A stretch of 64,000 nt of DNA, from contig NZ_VDGT01000001.1 of NCBI RefSeq assembly GCF_006335015.1, positions 558,001-622,000 of the forward strand. The letters run 5' to 3'. The notes beneath the pieces were generated by a model. The model made no database searches. It was not told where the DNA came from and saw only the letters and a program-made list of their open reading frames with translations. The translations under genes were made by a program, and so were the position numbers. Shown in pieces: positions 1-8,141 of the stretch; position 1 is the first letter of the stretch, and every line of letters begins with the position of its first letter. Source of the DNA: Streptomyces sedi (lineage in GTDB: Bacteria > Actinomycetota > Actinomycetes > Streptomycetales > Streptomycetaceae).

Positions 1-928
1 GATGGGCGATCTCCTCGTCGCTCAGGGTCAGTTCGGTCGCGGCGAGGGCGTCCTCGACATGGCCGGCGCGGGTGGCGCCCACGATGGGGGCGGTGACGGT
101 GGGCTGGGCGAGCAGCCAGGCGAGCGCGACCTGGGCGGGCGGGACCTCGCGGCGGCGCGCGGTCTCCCGAACACGGTCGACGATCTCCCGGTCGCCCGGC
201 TGGTAGAGCGTGCCGGTCATGGCGTCGGTCTCGGAGCGGGCGGTGGTCTCCTCCCAGGGGCGGGTGAGCCGGCCGCGCGCGAGGGGGCTCCAGGGGATGA
301 CGCCCACGCCCTGGTCGGCGCAGAGCGGCAGCATCTCGCGCTCCTCCTCGCGGTAGATCAGGTTGTAGTGGTTCTGCATGGAGACGAAACGGGTCCAGCC
401 GTTGCGCTCGGCGGTGTGCTGCGCCTTGGCGAACTGCCAGGCCCACATGGAGGAGGCGCCGATGTAGCGGGCCTTGCCGGCCTTCACCACGTCGTGCAGG
501 GCCTCCATGGTCTCCTCGATCGGGGTGTCCGGGTCGAAGCGGTGGATCTGGTAGAGGTCCACGTAGTCGGTGCCGAGGCGGCGCAGGCTGTGGTCGATCT
601 CGCTGAGGATCGCCTTGCGCGACAGCCCGGCGCCGTTGGGTCCCTGGCGCATCCGGCTGAAGACCTTGGTGGCGATGACGACCTCGTCGCGGCGCGCGTA
701 CTCGGCGAGGGCGCGGCCGGTGATCTCCTCGCTGGTGCCGTCGGAGTAGACGTTGGCCGTGTCGAAGAAGGTGACGCCGGCCTCGACGGCCCGGCGGATC
801 AGTGGCCGGCTGCTCTCCTCGTCCAGTGTCCACGGGTGCGCGCCGCGCTCGGGCACCCCGAAGCTCATGCAGCCGAGGCAGATCGCCGAGACCTCCAGGC
901 CTGTCGTGCCCAGTCGTGTGTACCGCAT
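1..928 (-). CDS. aldo/keto reductase, 3' end cut by window edge
   Basis: NAD(P)H-dependent aldo/keto reductase of the TIM-barrel family; probably reduces or oxidises a small carbonyl compound in the cytosol, substrate unknown. The frame starts at ATG 926-928 (MRYTRLGTTGLEVS...) and stays open for 309 codons to the left edge. Family marks: FFDTANVYSDG (tetrad Asp and Tyr), VIATKVFS (tetrad Lys), DLYQIHRFD (tetrad His) and APIVGATR near the C-terminus, which contacts the cofactor phosphate. A GGGAGG ribosome binding site lies 6 nt before the start. It stands alone, facing away from the pilus operon. The last few residues lie outside the window. Confidence 0.93.
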   Translation of the reverse strand, partial: MRYTRLGTTGLEVSAICLGCMSFGVPERGAHPWTLDEESSRPLIRRAVEAGVTFFDTANVYSDGTSEEITGRALAEYARRDEVVIATKVFSRMRQGPNGAGLSRKAILSEIDHSLRRLGTDYVDLYQIHRFDPDTPIEETMEALHDVVKAGKARYIGASSMWAWQFAKAQHTAERNGWTRFVSMQNHYNLIYREEEREMLPLCADQGVGVIPWSPLARGRLTRPWEETTARSETDAMTGTLYQPGDREIVDRVRETARRREVPPAQVALAWLLAQPTVTAPIVGATRAGHVEDALAATELTLSDEEIAH

Positions 929-1233
929 CCTCGGCCTCCCGTCGGTCGTCGCGGCCGTGGTCGTTCCCGGCCGTGGCGGTGCCGATCCTAGGCGGCTGGA
1001 GTCCACACGAGGCAAGTCCGAGTCCGGGCGGCGGTACCGGACATCGCGCTCCCGGACATCACCATCGCCGACACAGCAGACATAGCTGACATGACGGACG
1101 GCGACGCGGTGGTCGGACCCGGCTGCCCGTTCGTCCTCAACGGCGGCCCGAGGGCCTCGCGTCGCACCGCTGAACCGCCATCCCGGCGCCCGCGGGCCCG
1201 CGGGCACCGGCCTCGGTCTGTCTCACGGGCCTC
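929..1233. other. intergenic region with ATGTC-rich patch
   Basis: 305 bases without a convincing gene. It holds the reductase promoter and, at about 1036-1095, a cluster of ATGTC/GTGTC words on the minus strand. A 34-codon minus-strand frame (988-1092) reads as near-repeats of Met-Ser-Ala. It is too repetitive to call a gene and could be an operator array or a decayed repeat. Confidence 0.5.
985..1015 (-). promoter_or_regulatory. candidate promoter of the aldo/keto reductase gene
   Basis: On the minus strand a TTGCCT hexamer (1010-1015) is followed after 19 nt by TAGGAT (985-990), close to the streptomycete HrdB consensus TTGACA-N17/18-TAGRRT. It would give a leader of roughly 50 nt before the ATG at 928. 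Confidence 0.4.
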
Positions 1234-1392
1234 CTACCCCACCGGGTCCCAGAGGCCGACGCCCCGACGCTCCTCCCCCGCTGCCACCCGCACGCGCCCG
1301 TCCACCTCCACCACCGCGACATCCACGATCGCCTCACCCGAGGGAATCCGGCTGCTCCTGACCAACCGCCCGTCAGCGTTACTCTCCGTCAT
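1234..1392 (-). CDS. small hypothetical protein (52 aa)
   Basis: A 52-residue soluble protein starting MTESNADGRLVRSSR and ending GVGLWDPVG. I recognise no family. Its central stretch (EAIVDVAVVEVDGRVRV) looks like a beta hairpin, and the composition is normal for a cytosolic streptomycete protein, unlike the Arg/Pro/Ala-rich shadow frames around it. TAGCGT lies exactly 7 nt before the ATG with no ribosome binding site, the arrangement expected of a leaderless mRNA. It is transcribed alone, downstream of the pilus operon on the same strand. Function unknown. Confidence 0.6.
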   Translation of the reverse strand: MTESNADGRLVRSSRIPSGEAIVDVAVVEVDGRVRVAAGEERRGVGLWDPVG

Positions 1393-1399
1393 GTCCCCG

Positions 1400-1405
1400 A
1401 CGCTA
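1400..1405 (-). promoter_or_regulatory. -10 element of a probable leaderless promoter
   Basis: TAGCGT on the minus strand, 7 nt before the ATG of the 52-aa gene, so transcription would begin at or next to the start codon. No good -35 box was seen. Confidence 0.4.
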
Positions 1406-1439
1406 GCCGACGGCTCTGACAACGCGCTCCGTGACGACC

Positions 1440-4400
1440 TCAGCCCAGGGTCGGGGCCGACTCGCGCCAGGTGGGGAGGAGTTCGTCGAGCAGGCCCTCC
1501 GTCTGGGCGGGCAGCGGGGTGGCCGGGCCGAAGAGCTGGCCGTGGTGGGCGACCAGCCAGGCGACGGCGCCGGTCAGCCACTCGGCGCGGCCCGTCGCGT
1601 GGGCGGAGCGCAGCAGTTCGTTCCAGAGCCGCTCGTCCGTGGGCGCCGCGGCCAGCGCGGAGCGGACGGCGGCGTAGGCGGCCTCGCCGTCGCCCGCCGC
1701 GCGGTGCTCCCCGGCCAGGGTCAGCGCGATCTCGGCGACCAGCAGCGGGTACTGCGCGTCCACGATCTCGTGCTCCAGCCAGCCGAAACCGGCACCGGCC
1801 TCCCGCTGTTCGCCCAGCGGCGCGCCGCGCGCCAGCGCCAGCGCGTCCGTCAGCTTGCGCATCCGGTCCGCCGGGCGGCCGGCCTCCGTCGGGTTCTCGC
1901 TGACCAGCACCTGGTGGTGCAGGGTGCGCAGCACGTCCCAGTCGGAGAGCACGTCGTCGGTCAACGCGAGGCGCCCGTCCGGCTCGACCCGCAGCCGGGG
2001 CCGGCCGGTCTCGTCCGCGCCCAGCCAGCGCGCGAGCCGTTCGACCAGCGCGTCCCGCGGCTCGTCGCCGCCGCCGCGCGGCCACAGCGCCGAGCCCAGC
2101 ACGCGCGGGTGGACGCCCTCGCGGTGCAGCGCCAGCAGCGCCAGCGCCTCGCGCAGCCGCGCCGCGCGCTCCGCGTCCGGCGGCGCCTCAAGGCCGGTGA
2201 TCTCCAGCCCGCCCAGCATCCGCACATACACGCCGGGACGCCCACGGCCCAGGTCGACGGTGGGCCCACCGGCCGGCGCCGGTGCGGCGTCCGCCCCGGT
2301 CAGGCCGGTGAACAGCTCCACGACGGCGGCCCTTCGCGCGGCGGGCAGCCGTTGCGCGGCCAACGTCAGCCCCATCTCCGGCTCGCTGAGCGTGCCGTCG
2401 GGCGCGATCTCGAACTCCCAGGCCGCGCCGGGAATCTCGGCCCGTTCGACGCCCAGCAGATAGCCGATGCCCAGCTGGTCGGAGGTGACGGCCAGCGCGG
2501 CGAGGCGTTCCGACTCCTCCTCGGTGGGCGTGGCGCCCACCACGACCAGGTGCGGCGCCCACTGCTGCTGGCGCGCGGGCCCCGTCCTGCCGCTGAGCAG
2601 CGACTCGTGGCCCGAGTGGCGCAACGCGCCGCGCCGCAGCCCGGTCTCGGTCTCCATCACCTCCAACAGGCCGGCGATGTCGTCGAGATGGCGCACCCGG
2701 GTCGGCGCAAGCGCGGTCAGCTCGGGCGCGAAGCCGACGAGGGTGACCGTCATCCGGTCCGACCAGCCGCTGGTCGCCAGCTCTGCGGCGATCGAGGAGA
2801 GCACCGCCTCCCGGTCTGCCGGCGCGCCGCGCACGGCGACGATGCCGGGAACGGCCTCCAGGTTGAGCAGCAGCCGCAGCTCCTCCCGCATCCCGAGGCT
2901 GACCAGGCCCGGGTAGGGGGCCTCCGCTTCGGGGGCGGCCTCGGTGTCGTCGGGGAGTTGGGCGCGTTCCACCGTCCAGTACGTCTGGTCCGGCCCCTGC
3001 GTCCAGGGCGCCGGCGGGCGGCCGACCGGCCCCGCGAGCTGGAGGTGGAGCGCGGTGGGGCCGAGCCAGGCGGCGTAGACGGCCGGCAGCGTCCGGCCCT
3101 CGCCGGCCAGCACGGCCGACAGCAGCCGCAACGCCCGGTCGAGAAACGACACCTGCTCGGGGGCGGCGCCGACCAGCAGCGCGTCCCTGGCGTCCTGGCC
3201 GCGCGGCGACCGGGGCGCCAGGTCGTCGGCGACGGAACGCGGCAACGTGCCGGCCGCCGCCTGCCACAGCGCGGCGCGCCGGGAACGCCCCAGCGCCATC
3301 AGCAGCCCGGCCGCCAACAGCGGCGCGGCGACCAGCGCTTCGGGCAGCCCGGGCGAGGAGTCGGCGGCCTCGGAGGCTTCCGCGTCGCCCGCCTCTGCGG
3401 GTCCGAGCGACGCCGGCAGGTCGGCGGCGCCGCCGCCCGGGCCGACGGGCTGCGCCCCCTCCGTGCCCTTGGCGCCGGGCGCCGGCCGGTTGTCGGCCTC
3501 GCCCGGACCGGCCGACGACTCCGACGCCTCCGAGGCGTCGTCGCCCGTGGCGTCACCCGTCGCGCCGTGCCGGTCGAACGCGGCCGACTCGTCGGCGCTC
3601 GCCTCCTCGCCCGGCAGCGTGACCAGTTCGCCGCCCTGCGCGTCGGCCGGCATCTGGAGAACCCAGCCCGGCCTCACCAGGCTGGCCTCGGTCAGCCGCG
3701 AACCGTCGGGCTGGAGGCGGTCCTTGTTGAGCTGGAAGATCTCCTTGTACCGCATCCCCTCGCCCAGGTGCCGCTCCGCGATGCCCCAGAGGGTGTCGTG
3801 GTGGCGGCCCTCCGGCGGCTGGATGCGGTAGTACAGGGCGTCGCCGGCCTCGGCCTCCCCGCCGGAGGTGGTGCGCGGCCCCGTCCCTGCCGGGTCGGCC
3901 GGGTCGACCTTGCGGTCGTCGGCCTCGTACGCCGCCGGTGCGGCCGTGGACCCGGCGCCCGGCAGCAGCTGCGCCTCGGCCACCACCCGCCCCTGCCCCG
4001 GCGCCTCGTGGGTCTCGCCCAACTGGCTGAGCCCCGGCGTCAACGAGGCCGCGGCGGAGGTCAACAGCAGCACGGCGCCGACCAGTTGCCGCGCCAGCAG
4101 CTGGCTGGGCCCCGCGCCCGGCACCCGGCGCGGGATGCCGACGCCGGAGACCGCGGCCCACACCTCGACCAGCACGCAGGCGGTGAACTGCGCCCAGGCC
4201 ACCCACACCAGCACGGCGAGCACCCGCACGAAGGTGCCGGTGTCGATCTCCTCGGTCAGCATCTCCAGGCTGGGCACGGTGCGCGGCAGGGGCCAGCCGA
4301 CGAGGGTGGCCAGCGACAGCGGCACCCCGACCACCAGGCAGAGCAGCGCGAGCGCGGCGACCAGCGCCAGCAGCACCTCGCGCGGTCCACGCCTGCCCCG

Positions 4401-4451
4401 CACCGGGACGGGCGTCCGGTTCCCCGGAACGGGCGGTGGTGTGCGGGCCAT
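1440..4451 (-). CDS. membrane-anchored LysM / SARP-like (winged helix + BTAD) protein of the Tad locus
   Basis: A 1003-aa multidomain protein. Residues about 25-135 hold three hydrophobic segments. About 206-268 form a LysM-like module (DTLWGIAERHLG ... PGWVLQMP). A long Glu/Ala/Pro-rich linker follows, then another hydrophobic stretch near 370. The last 260 residues resemble a SARP output: a winged-helix-like part (VRMLGGLEITG, LALLALHREG) at about 740-840 and a bacterial transcriptional activator (BTAD, TPR-like) domain to about 960. It is the last gene of the Tad operon, 117 nt after the TadG-like gene. A membrane-tethered transcription-factor-like domain is odd. Either it signals pilus or wall status, or the winged helix no longer binds DNA and BTAD serves as a scaffold. 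Family assignment is firm, function inferred. Confidence 0.85.
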   Translation of the reverse strand: MARTPPPVPGNRTPVPVRGRRGPREVLLALVAALALLCLVVGVPLSLATLVGWPLPRTVPSLEMLTEEIDTGTFVRVLAVLVWVAWAQFTACVLVEVWAAVSGVGIPRRVPGAGPSQLLARQLVGAVLLLTSAAASLTPGLSQLGETHEAPGQGRVVAEAQLLPGAGSTAAPAAYEADDRKVDPADPAGTGPRTTSGGEAEAGDALYYRIQPPEGRHHDTLWGIAERHLGEGMRYKEIFQLNKDRLQPDGSRLTEASLVRPGWVLQMPADAQGGELVTLPGEEASADESAAFDRHGATGDATGDDASEASESSAGPGEADNRPAPGAKGTEGAQPVGPGGGAADLPASLGPAEAGDAEASEAADSSPGLPEALVAAPLLAAGLLMALGRSRRAALWQAAAGTLPRSVADDLAPRSPRGQDARDALLVGAAPEQVSFLDRALRLLSAVLAGEGRTLPAVYAAWLGPTALHLQLAGPVGRPPAPWTQGPDQTYWTVERAQLPDDTEAAPEAEAPYPGLVSLGMREELRLLLNLEAVPGIVAVRGAPADREAVLSSIAAELATSGWSDRMTVTLVGFAPELTALAPTRVRHLDDIAGLLEVMETETGLRRGALRHSGHESLLSGRTGPARQQQWAPHLVVVGATPTEEESERLAALAVTSDQLGIGYLLGVERAEIPGAAWEFEIAPDGTLSEPEMGLTLAAQRLPAARRAAVVELFTGLTGADAAPAPAGGPTVDLGRGRPGVYVRMLGGLEITGLEAPPDAERAARLREALALLALHREGVHPRVLGSALWPRGGGDEPRDALVERLARWLGADETGRPRLRVEPDGRLALTDDVLSDWDVLRTLHHQVLVSENPTEAGRPADRMRKLTDALALARGAPLGEQREAGAGFGWLEHEIVDAQYPLLVAEIALTLAGEHRAAGDGEAAYAAVRSALAAAPTDERLWNELLRSAHATGRAEWLTGAVAWLVAHHGQLFGPATPLPAQTEGLLDELLPTWRESAPTLG

Positions 4452-4491
4452 GGCGGTTGCTCCCGGGGTCGGACGGAACGGCTTGCTGGAT

Positions 4492-4548
4492 CGGCCTGTC
4501 GGAACGGCCTGTCGGAACGGAACGGCGGTGTGGAACGGCGGTGTGGAA
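4492..4548. repeat. 13-bp tandem repeats between pilus genes
   Basis: Two copies of CGGCCTGTCGGAA (4492-4504, 4505-4517), a 5-bp CGGAA remnant, then two copies of CGGCGGTGTGGAA (4523-4535, 4536-4548). They lie in the gap before the LysM/BTAD gene start. No coding role is evident; they look like slippage products. Confidence 0.8.
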
Positions 4549-4568
4549 CGGGGTCGTGCGGGCGGTGC

Positions 4569-5027
4569 TCAGCCGACCTGGGCCTCGGCGGTCGCCTCGC
4601 CCCAGACGGTGAGCGGTCGGTCGTAGACGATGCCGGTGAAGACCGGGCGGTAGGTGAGCCTGATGCGGACGGTGACCTGGTTCTCGGCGGCCTCGGAGCA
4701 CTCGGCGGCGGCGATGTCGGAGGCGTCCATGCCGACGGACTCGGCGTACTCGGCGACCCGGTTGGCGCAGTTGCCGAAGTTGATCGGGGCCGGCGCGACG
4801 CCCTCGCGCAGCGCCCCCTCGTCGAGGTCCTGCGCGGCGTAGCGGGCGGCCTGTTCGGCGATGTCGGCGGCGCGTTCCCGTTGCGCGATGGACAGCCCGC
4901 CGTCGACGACGAACGCGGCCAGCGCCAGCACCACCACGGCGAAGAAGATCACCACGATGGCGCCCGAGCCCCGGTCCCCCTCCCGACGTGCCACCGGCCG
5001 GCGCGCCAGCCCCCTGAGCCTCGTCAT
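4569..5027 (-). CDS. TadG-like pseudopilin / Tad-domain membrane protein
   Basis: A 152-aa single-span membrane protein of the Tad secretion locus. After a basic leader, DRGSGAIVVIFFAVVVLALAAFVVDGG forms the transmembrane helix and matches the Tad-like N-terminal domain of TadG-type proteins (AAFVVDGG...QRERAADIAEQAA). Unlike its two neighbours it has Val rather than Glu at the fifth position after the Gly, so it may not be processed or assembled like a pilin. Three Cys follow in the exported part. Start ATG overlaps the previous stop (ATGA), with GGAGG 5 nt upstream. Likely a pilus-tip or pseudopilin component. Confidence 0.85.
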   Translation of the reverse strand: MTRLRGLARRPVARREGDRGSGAIVVIFFAVVVLALAAFVVDGGLSIAQRERAADIAEQAARYAAQDLDEGALREGVAPAPINFGNCANRVAEYAESVGMDASDIAAAECSEAAENQVTVRIRLTYRPVFTGIVYDRPLTVWGEATAEAQVG

Positions 5028-5473
5028 CCCGACCTCCGGAACGGGTCGATCGGCGAGCTGGACCGTCCGGAGAGCGTGGATTCCAGCCCGATGCCGAGCA
5101 TGTCCAGGCCGCGCACCCGGCAGCTGACCTCGACGCCGAAGAGCGAGCCCGGCTCGTGCCCGCCGGGAGTGGTGCGCTCGACGCGCACCGAGCCGCCGAC
5201 GCAGACGTCGCCGAGCTGGCCCTCTGCCGCGTCGGCCGCGGCGCTCATCGCGGCGTCGGTGGAGCGCTCCAACGAGCCGGCGCGCGCGGCGTCCCTGGCC
5301 GCGCCGTTGACCGCGTTCCGTCCCGACACCTGCTGACCGAAGCCGACCAGCAGCAGAATGAAGACGATCATCAGCGGTGCGAGCAGGACCACTTCGAGCG
5401 AGGACATGCCTCGGTCGCCCGCCGCCCGACCCTCGCGGTCGGGGCTCGGGCGCCCTCGCGCGTCCCCAGCCAT
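5024..5473 (-). CDS. TadE family pseudopilin
   Basis: A 149-aa TadE-like minor pilin. The leader ends at DRG and is followed by MSSLEVVLLAPLMIVFILLLVGFG, giving the Gly plus Glu-at-+5 prepilin motif and the hydrophobic assembly helix. The periplasm-facing part carries two Cys (DVCVGG, VSCRV). I chose ATG 5471-5473 because GGAGG sits 5 nt before it; an ATG four codons earlier (5483-5485) has no such site. Third-last gene of the pilus operon, coupled to the TadG-like gene by a 4-nt overlap. In Tad systems TadE and TadF proteins are needed for pilus assembly. Confidence 0.9.
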   Translation of the reverse strand: MAGDARGRPSPDREGRAAGDRGMSSLEVVLLAPLMIVFILLLVGFGQQVSGRNAVNGAARDAARAGSLERSTDAAMSAAADAAEGQLGDVCVGGSVRVERTTPGGHEPGSLFGVEVSCRVRGLDMLGIGLESTLSGRSSSPIDPFRRSG

Positions 5474-5474
5474 C

Positions 5475-5951
5475 TCACCCTCCATCCGGCACGAAGCGCT
5501 CGATCGGCCCCTCGGAGGCCGCCGTCACCGTCAGATCCACTCCGGGCAGGATCGACGGCACCCGCCCCTCGACCTCGACGCGCACCGTGAACGCCCCCGG
5601 CTGGCTGCTCACCACGTCCGGCCTGGACAGGAAGAGCCCGGGGCCCAACTGCGCGACATAGTCGTGCGCCTTGTCCTCGGCCGCGCGGCGCCACCCGGCG
5701 GGGTCGGCCTCCGCCTGGGCCCGCGCCGTGCGCGCCCCGGCCTGCGCCGCGGCCTTCGCCACGTGCTCGGCGAAGGAGTACATCGCGAACTGCACCGCGC
5801 CGAAGATCATGAAGAACATCACCGGCGTGAGAAAGACGAACTCGATCGCCGAACTCCCCCGGTCCCCCGCGCGCACCACCGAGCCGCCCCGGTCGGCGCC
5901 CTCGGCCACACGGCGGCGCAGAAAGCCCACCAGCCGCCGCATCGCAGGCAC
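5475..5951 (-). CDS. TadE family pseudopilin
   Basis: A 158-aa TadE-like minor pilin. The basic N-terminus ends in GDRG, followed by SSAIEFVFLTPVMFFMIFGAVQF: a prepilin-type cleavage site with Glu at +5, then the membrane helix. The rest (AEHVAKAAAQAGARTARAQ) is the Ala-rich helix typical of TadE. It begins 3 nt after the Flp-like pilin stop, with GTG 5949-5951 or ATG 5940-5942 as start. No ribosome binding site is visible, so translation is probably coupled to the pilin gene. Confidence 0.9.
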   Translation of the reverse strand: MPAMRRLVGFLRRRVAEGADRGGSVVRAGDRGSSAIEFVFLTPVMFFMIFGAVQFAMYSFAEHVAKAAAQAGARTARAQAEADPAGWRRAAEDKAHDYVAQLGPGLFLSRPDVVSSQPGAFTVRVEVEGRVPSILPGVDLTVTAASEGPIERFVPDGG

Positions 5952-5954
5952 GCC

Positions 5955-6188
5955 CTAGCAGTTGGCGTAGTTCTGGGCGCCCTCGATGCAGTCGCCGACG
6001 CTCTCCGCGCGGTCGTCGAGGGCGTTCATGATCACGGCGGCGACGCCGGCCACGATGCCGACCACCACGGCCGCGATGATCACCCACTCGATGGCCGAGG
6101 CACCCCGGTCCAACTCGCCCGACCTGGCCCTCGCCAGCCGGGTGCGCAGAAACCCGATCAGATAGTCAGTCGCCGGATGGCGCACCAT
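5955..6188 (-). CDS. flp: Flp-type pilin
   Basis: A 77-aa likely major subunit of the Tad pilus. The leader ends in ELDRG and is followed by ASAIEWVIIAAVVVGIVAGVAAVI: a type IVb prepilin site (Gly then Glu at +5, with Trp where many Flp pilins have Tyr) and the hydrophobic helix. The short C-terminal part has two Cys (GDCIEG...ANC), which could form a disulfide, and nothing else. A strong GGAGG lies 7 nt before the ATG, the best ribosome binding site in the operon, as expected for the most abundant subunit. The peptidase that would process it is not in this window. Confidence 0.88.
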   Translation of the reverse strand: MVRHPATDYLIGFLRTRLARARSGELDRGASAIEWVIIAAVVVGIVAGVAAVIMNALDDRAESVGDCIEGAQNYANC

Positions 6189-6221
6189 GGCATTACCTCC
6201 ACACTTCGTCGCTCGACCCCG

Positions 6222-7172
6222 TCACGCCTGGAAGACGCGCATCCCGGCCGGAAAGATCAGAAAGATAAGGAAACCCATACAGAGCAGAAGCTGAGCGATC
6301 AGCATCGACTGGGACTTCTCGCCCGCGCTCCCCTCGATGTCGGCGAGTTCCCTGTGCCGCATCGTCTCAGCCCGCGCCGACAACGAGGCCCGCACCTTGG
6401 CGCCGTCGTCCGCGACCAGCGCCAACGACGTGGACAGGTCCTTCAGCTCGTCCACACCCACCTCGTCGCCCAGCCGCCCCAGCGCCTGCCACTGGGTGAG
6501 CCCGGTGATCCGCGCGTCCGCCAACGCCGTCTGGATGCGCCGCAGCGCCCAGCCGTCGCTGACCTCGGCCGCCGCCTTCAACGCCTCCGGCAGGCCGCGC
6601 CCGCCGGCCAGGCTCATCGCCACCAGGTCCAGATAGGCCGCCACCACCCGGCGGAAGTCCCGCCGCTTCGCCTTCGCGTCCCGCCGCACCTCCAGGTCCG
6701 GCAGGAAGAAGAAGCCGGCGGCGAACGCCAACGCCAGCCACACCGGCACCACGGGACTGCTGCCGAAGCCGAGCAGCCACGCCATCGAGAAGACGAACGG
6801 GCCGAAGAACAGCCCCAGCGCCGCCAGCACCACCTTGTTGGCGAGGAACCCCTCCCAGGTGCGGTCCAGCAGCGCCAGATCGGCCCGCAACGAACGCTGC
6901 TCCCAGCCGCGTTGCAGATACAGCTCCGCCACCCGGTCGCCGATCCTGGCCTGGAGCCGGTCCCGGCGCCCCGCGCCCGGCTCGCCGGCCCCCGGCGCCG
7001 AGGGCGCCGACGGGGCGAACCCGCCGAGCCCGCCGCGCGCCCGCATCTCGTCGATCCGCGCCACCGTCGAGACCGGGCCGCGCCGGCTCGGCAGCAACGC
7101 CCGCACCAGCGCGTACAGGCCCAGGCCGAAGACCGCGCCCACCACGACCGCCCCGGTCACCGTCGAGTCCAT
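6222..7172 (-). CDS. tadC: TadC-type inner-membrane platform protein (T2SS F family)
   Basis: A 316-aa polytopic membrane protein of the GspF/TadC family that with TadB forms the platform on which the TadA ATPase acts. Near the N-terminus is one helix (GAVVVGAVFGLGLYALVRALL), a pair follows at about 125-165, and one lies at the C-terminus (MLIAQLLLCMGFLIFLIFPAG). Between them is the cytosolic F domain (YLDLVAMSLAGGRGLPEAL, and LKDLSTSLALVADDGAKVRASL). The ATG at 7170-7172 overlaps the tadB stop by one base, showing translational coupling. Longer upstream starts in this frame lie inside tadB and are rejected. Confidence 0.93.
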   Translation of the reverse strand: MDSTVTGAVVVGAVFGLGLYALVRALLPSRRGPVSTVARIDEMRARGGLGGFAPSAPSAPGAGEPGAGRRDRLQARIGDRVAELYLQRGWEQRSLRADLALLDRTWEGFLANKVVLAALGLFFGPFVFSMAWLLGFGSSPVVPVWLALAFAAGFFFLPDLEVRRDAKAKRRDFRRVVAAYLDLVAMSLAGGRGLPEALKAAAEVSDGWALRRIQTALADARITGLTQWQALGRLGDEVGVDELKDLSTSLALVADDGAKVRASLSARAETMRHRELADIEGSAGEKSQSMLIAQLLLCMGFLIFLIFPAGMRVFQA

Positions 7173-8137
7173 CACCGGCCCGCCCCCCTCTCGAAGCCGC
7201 CCGGCAGCCGGGCGTCCGGCACCCCGCCGGCCCGGTCGCGTTCCCGCAGCGCCTCGACCGGCTCGCCGCGCGCCAGAAAGCGCTCCGGCGTCTCGATCGT
7301 CGACAACCGCCGCATCCACCAGAAGCCCAGCCCGAACAGGCCGCAGACCACGGCGAGCACCGCCTGGCCCAGCGGATCGCCGAACGGCTCGACAAAGCCC
7401 GGGTTGAAGATCGCGAGCCCCAGCGGGAACGCCACGCTCACCCCGACCACGATCTGCACGCTCCGCCGCGTCGAGGCGCGCTGCGCCATCACCCGCTGCC
7501 GCATGTCGACCTCCTCACGCGCCGACTTGGCCAGCGCGCCCAGCACCTCCCGCAGCCCGGGGCCGCGCAGCCTCGCGTTGAGGATCAACGAGGCGATGAT
7601 CACGTCGGCCGACGAGTCGTCCAGCTCGTCCGCGAACTCCTGGAGCGCGTCTGGCAGCGGCGTGCGCGCACGCAGCCGGTCCACCAGGTTGTTCAACGGG
7701 CCGCGCAGCGCCGGCGACGCCGCGCGCGCCGAGGAGGGGATCGCCTGCTCCAGACCGACCGCGCCGGCGATCGTGTCGCGCAGCGACTCCGTCCAGCCGG
7801 CCAGCGCCTCCACCCGGCGCATCGCCGCACGCTCCTCGGCGGCGCCGCCGAAGAGCTGGTTCCACATGAACGCCAGCAGCGCCGTCGCCAGCGCCGCGAT
7901 CGGCCACCGCGTCAGCAGCAGCACCGCCACCGCCGTCGCCACCGCGATCGTGCCGCGCCGCCCGAAGAACGCCGCCAGCTCCGAACGCCGCCGCTGCCGC
8001 GCCGCGCGCTCCTCCGCGCTCGTCGGCGGCAGCCCGCGCAACGCCACCACCAGCAGCGCGAGTCCACCGCCCACCGCGACCCCGCAGAGCAGGCCGAGAA
8101 GCGTGGTCACCGAGAACAGGCCGCCCGAGACCGTCAC
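7172..8137 (-). CDS. tadB: TadB-type inner-membrane platform protein (T2SS F family)
   Basis: A 321-aa partner of TadC in the Tad pilus platform. An N-terminal helix (LLGLLCGVAVGGGLALLVVAL) is followed by a second hydrophobic pair near residues 60-90, the cytosolic F domain with AGAVGLEQAIPSSA and LNARLRGPGLREVLG, and C-terminal helices (IVVGVSVAFPLGLAIF; LGQAVLAVVCGLFGLGF). It lies 4 nt after tadA and overlaps tadC by one base. The order tadA-tadB-tadC is the usual one. Confidence 0.93.
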   Translation of the reverse strand: MTVSGGLFSVTTLLGLLCGVAVGGGLALLVVALRGLPPTSAEERAARQRRRSELAAFFGRRGTIAVATAVAVLLLTRWPIAALATALLAFMWNQLFGGAAEERAAMRRVEALAGWTESLRDTIAGAVGLEQAIPSSARAASPALRGPLNNLVDRLRARTPLPDALQEFADELDDSSADVIIASLILNARLRGPGLREVLGALAKSAREEVDMRQRVMAQRASTRRSVQIVVGVSVAFPLGLAIFNPGFVEPFGDPLGQAVLAVVCGLFGLGFWWMRRLSTIETPERFLARGEPVEALRERDRAGGVPDARLPGGFERGAGR

Positions 8138-8141
8138 CGAC

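Noticed and set aside
988..1092. 34-codon minus-strand frame of near Met-Ser-Ala repeats
   Set aside because: No ribosome binding site, repetitive, and overlaps the reductase promoter; kept only as a repeat observation.
1431..5336. A 1301-codon open frame on the plus strand over the LysM/BTAD and TadE/G genes
   Set aside because: It is antisense to genes with clear domains, is made of Arg/Gly/Gln-rich filler without recognisable motifs, and arises because stop codons are rare opposite high-GC genes.
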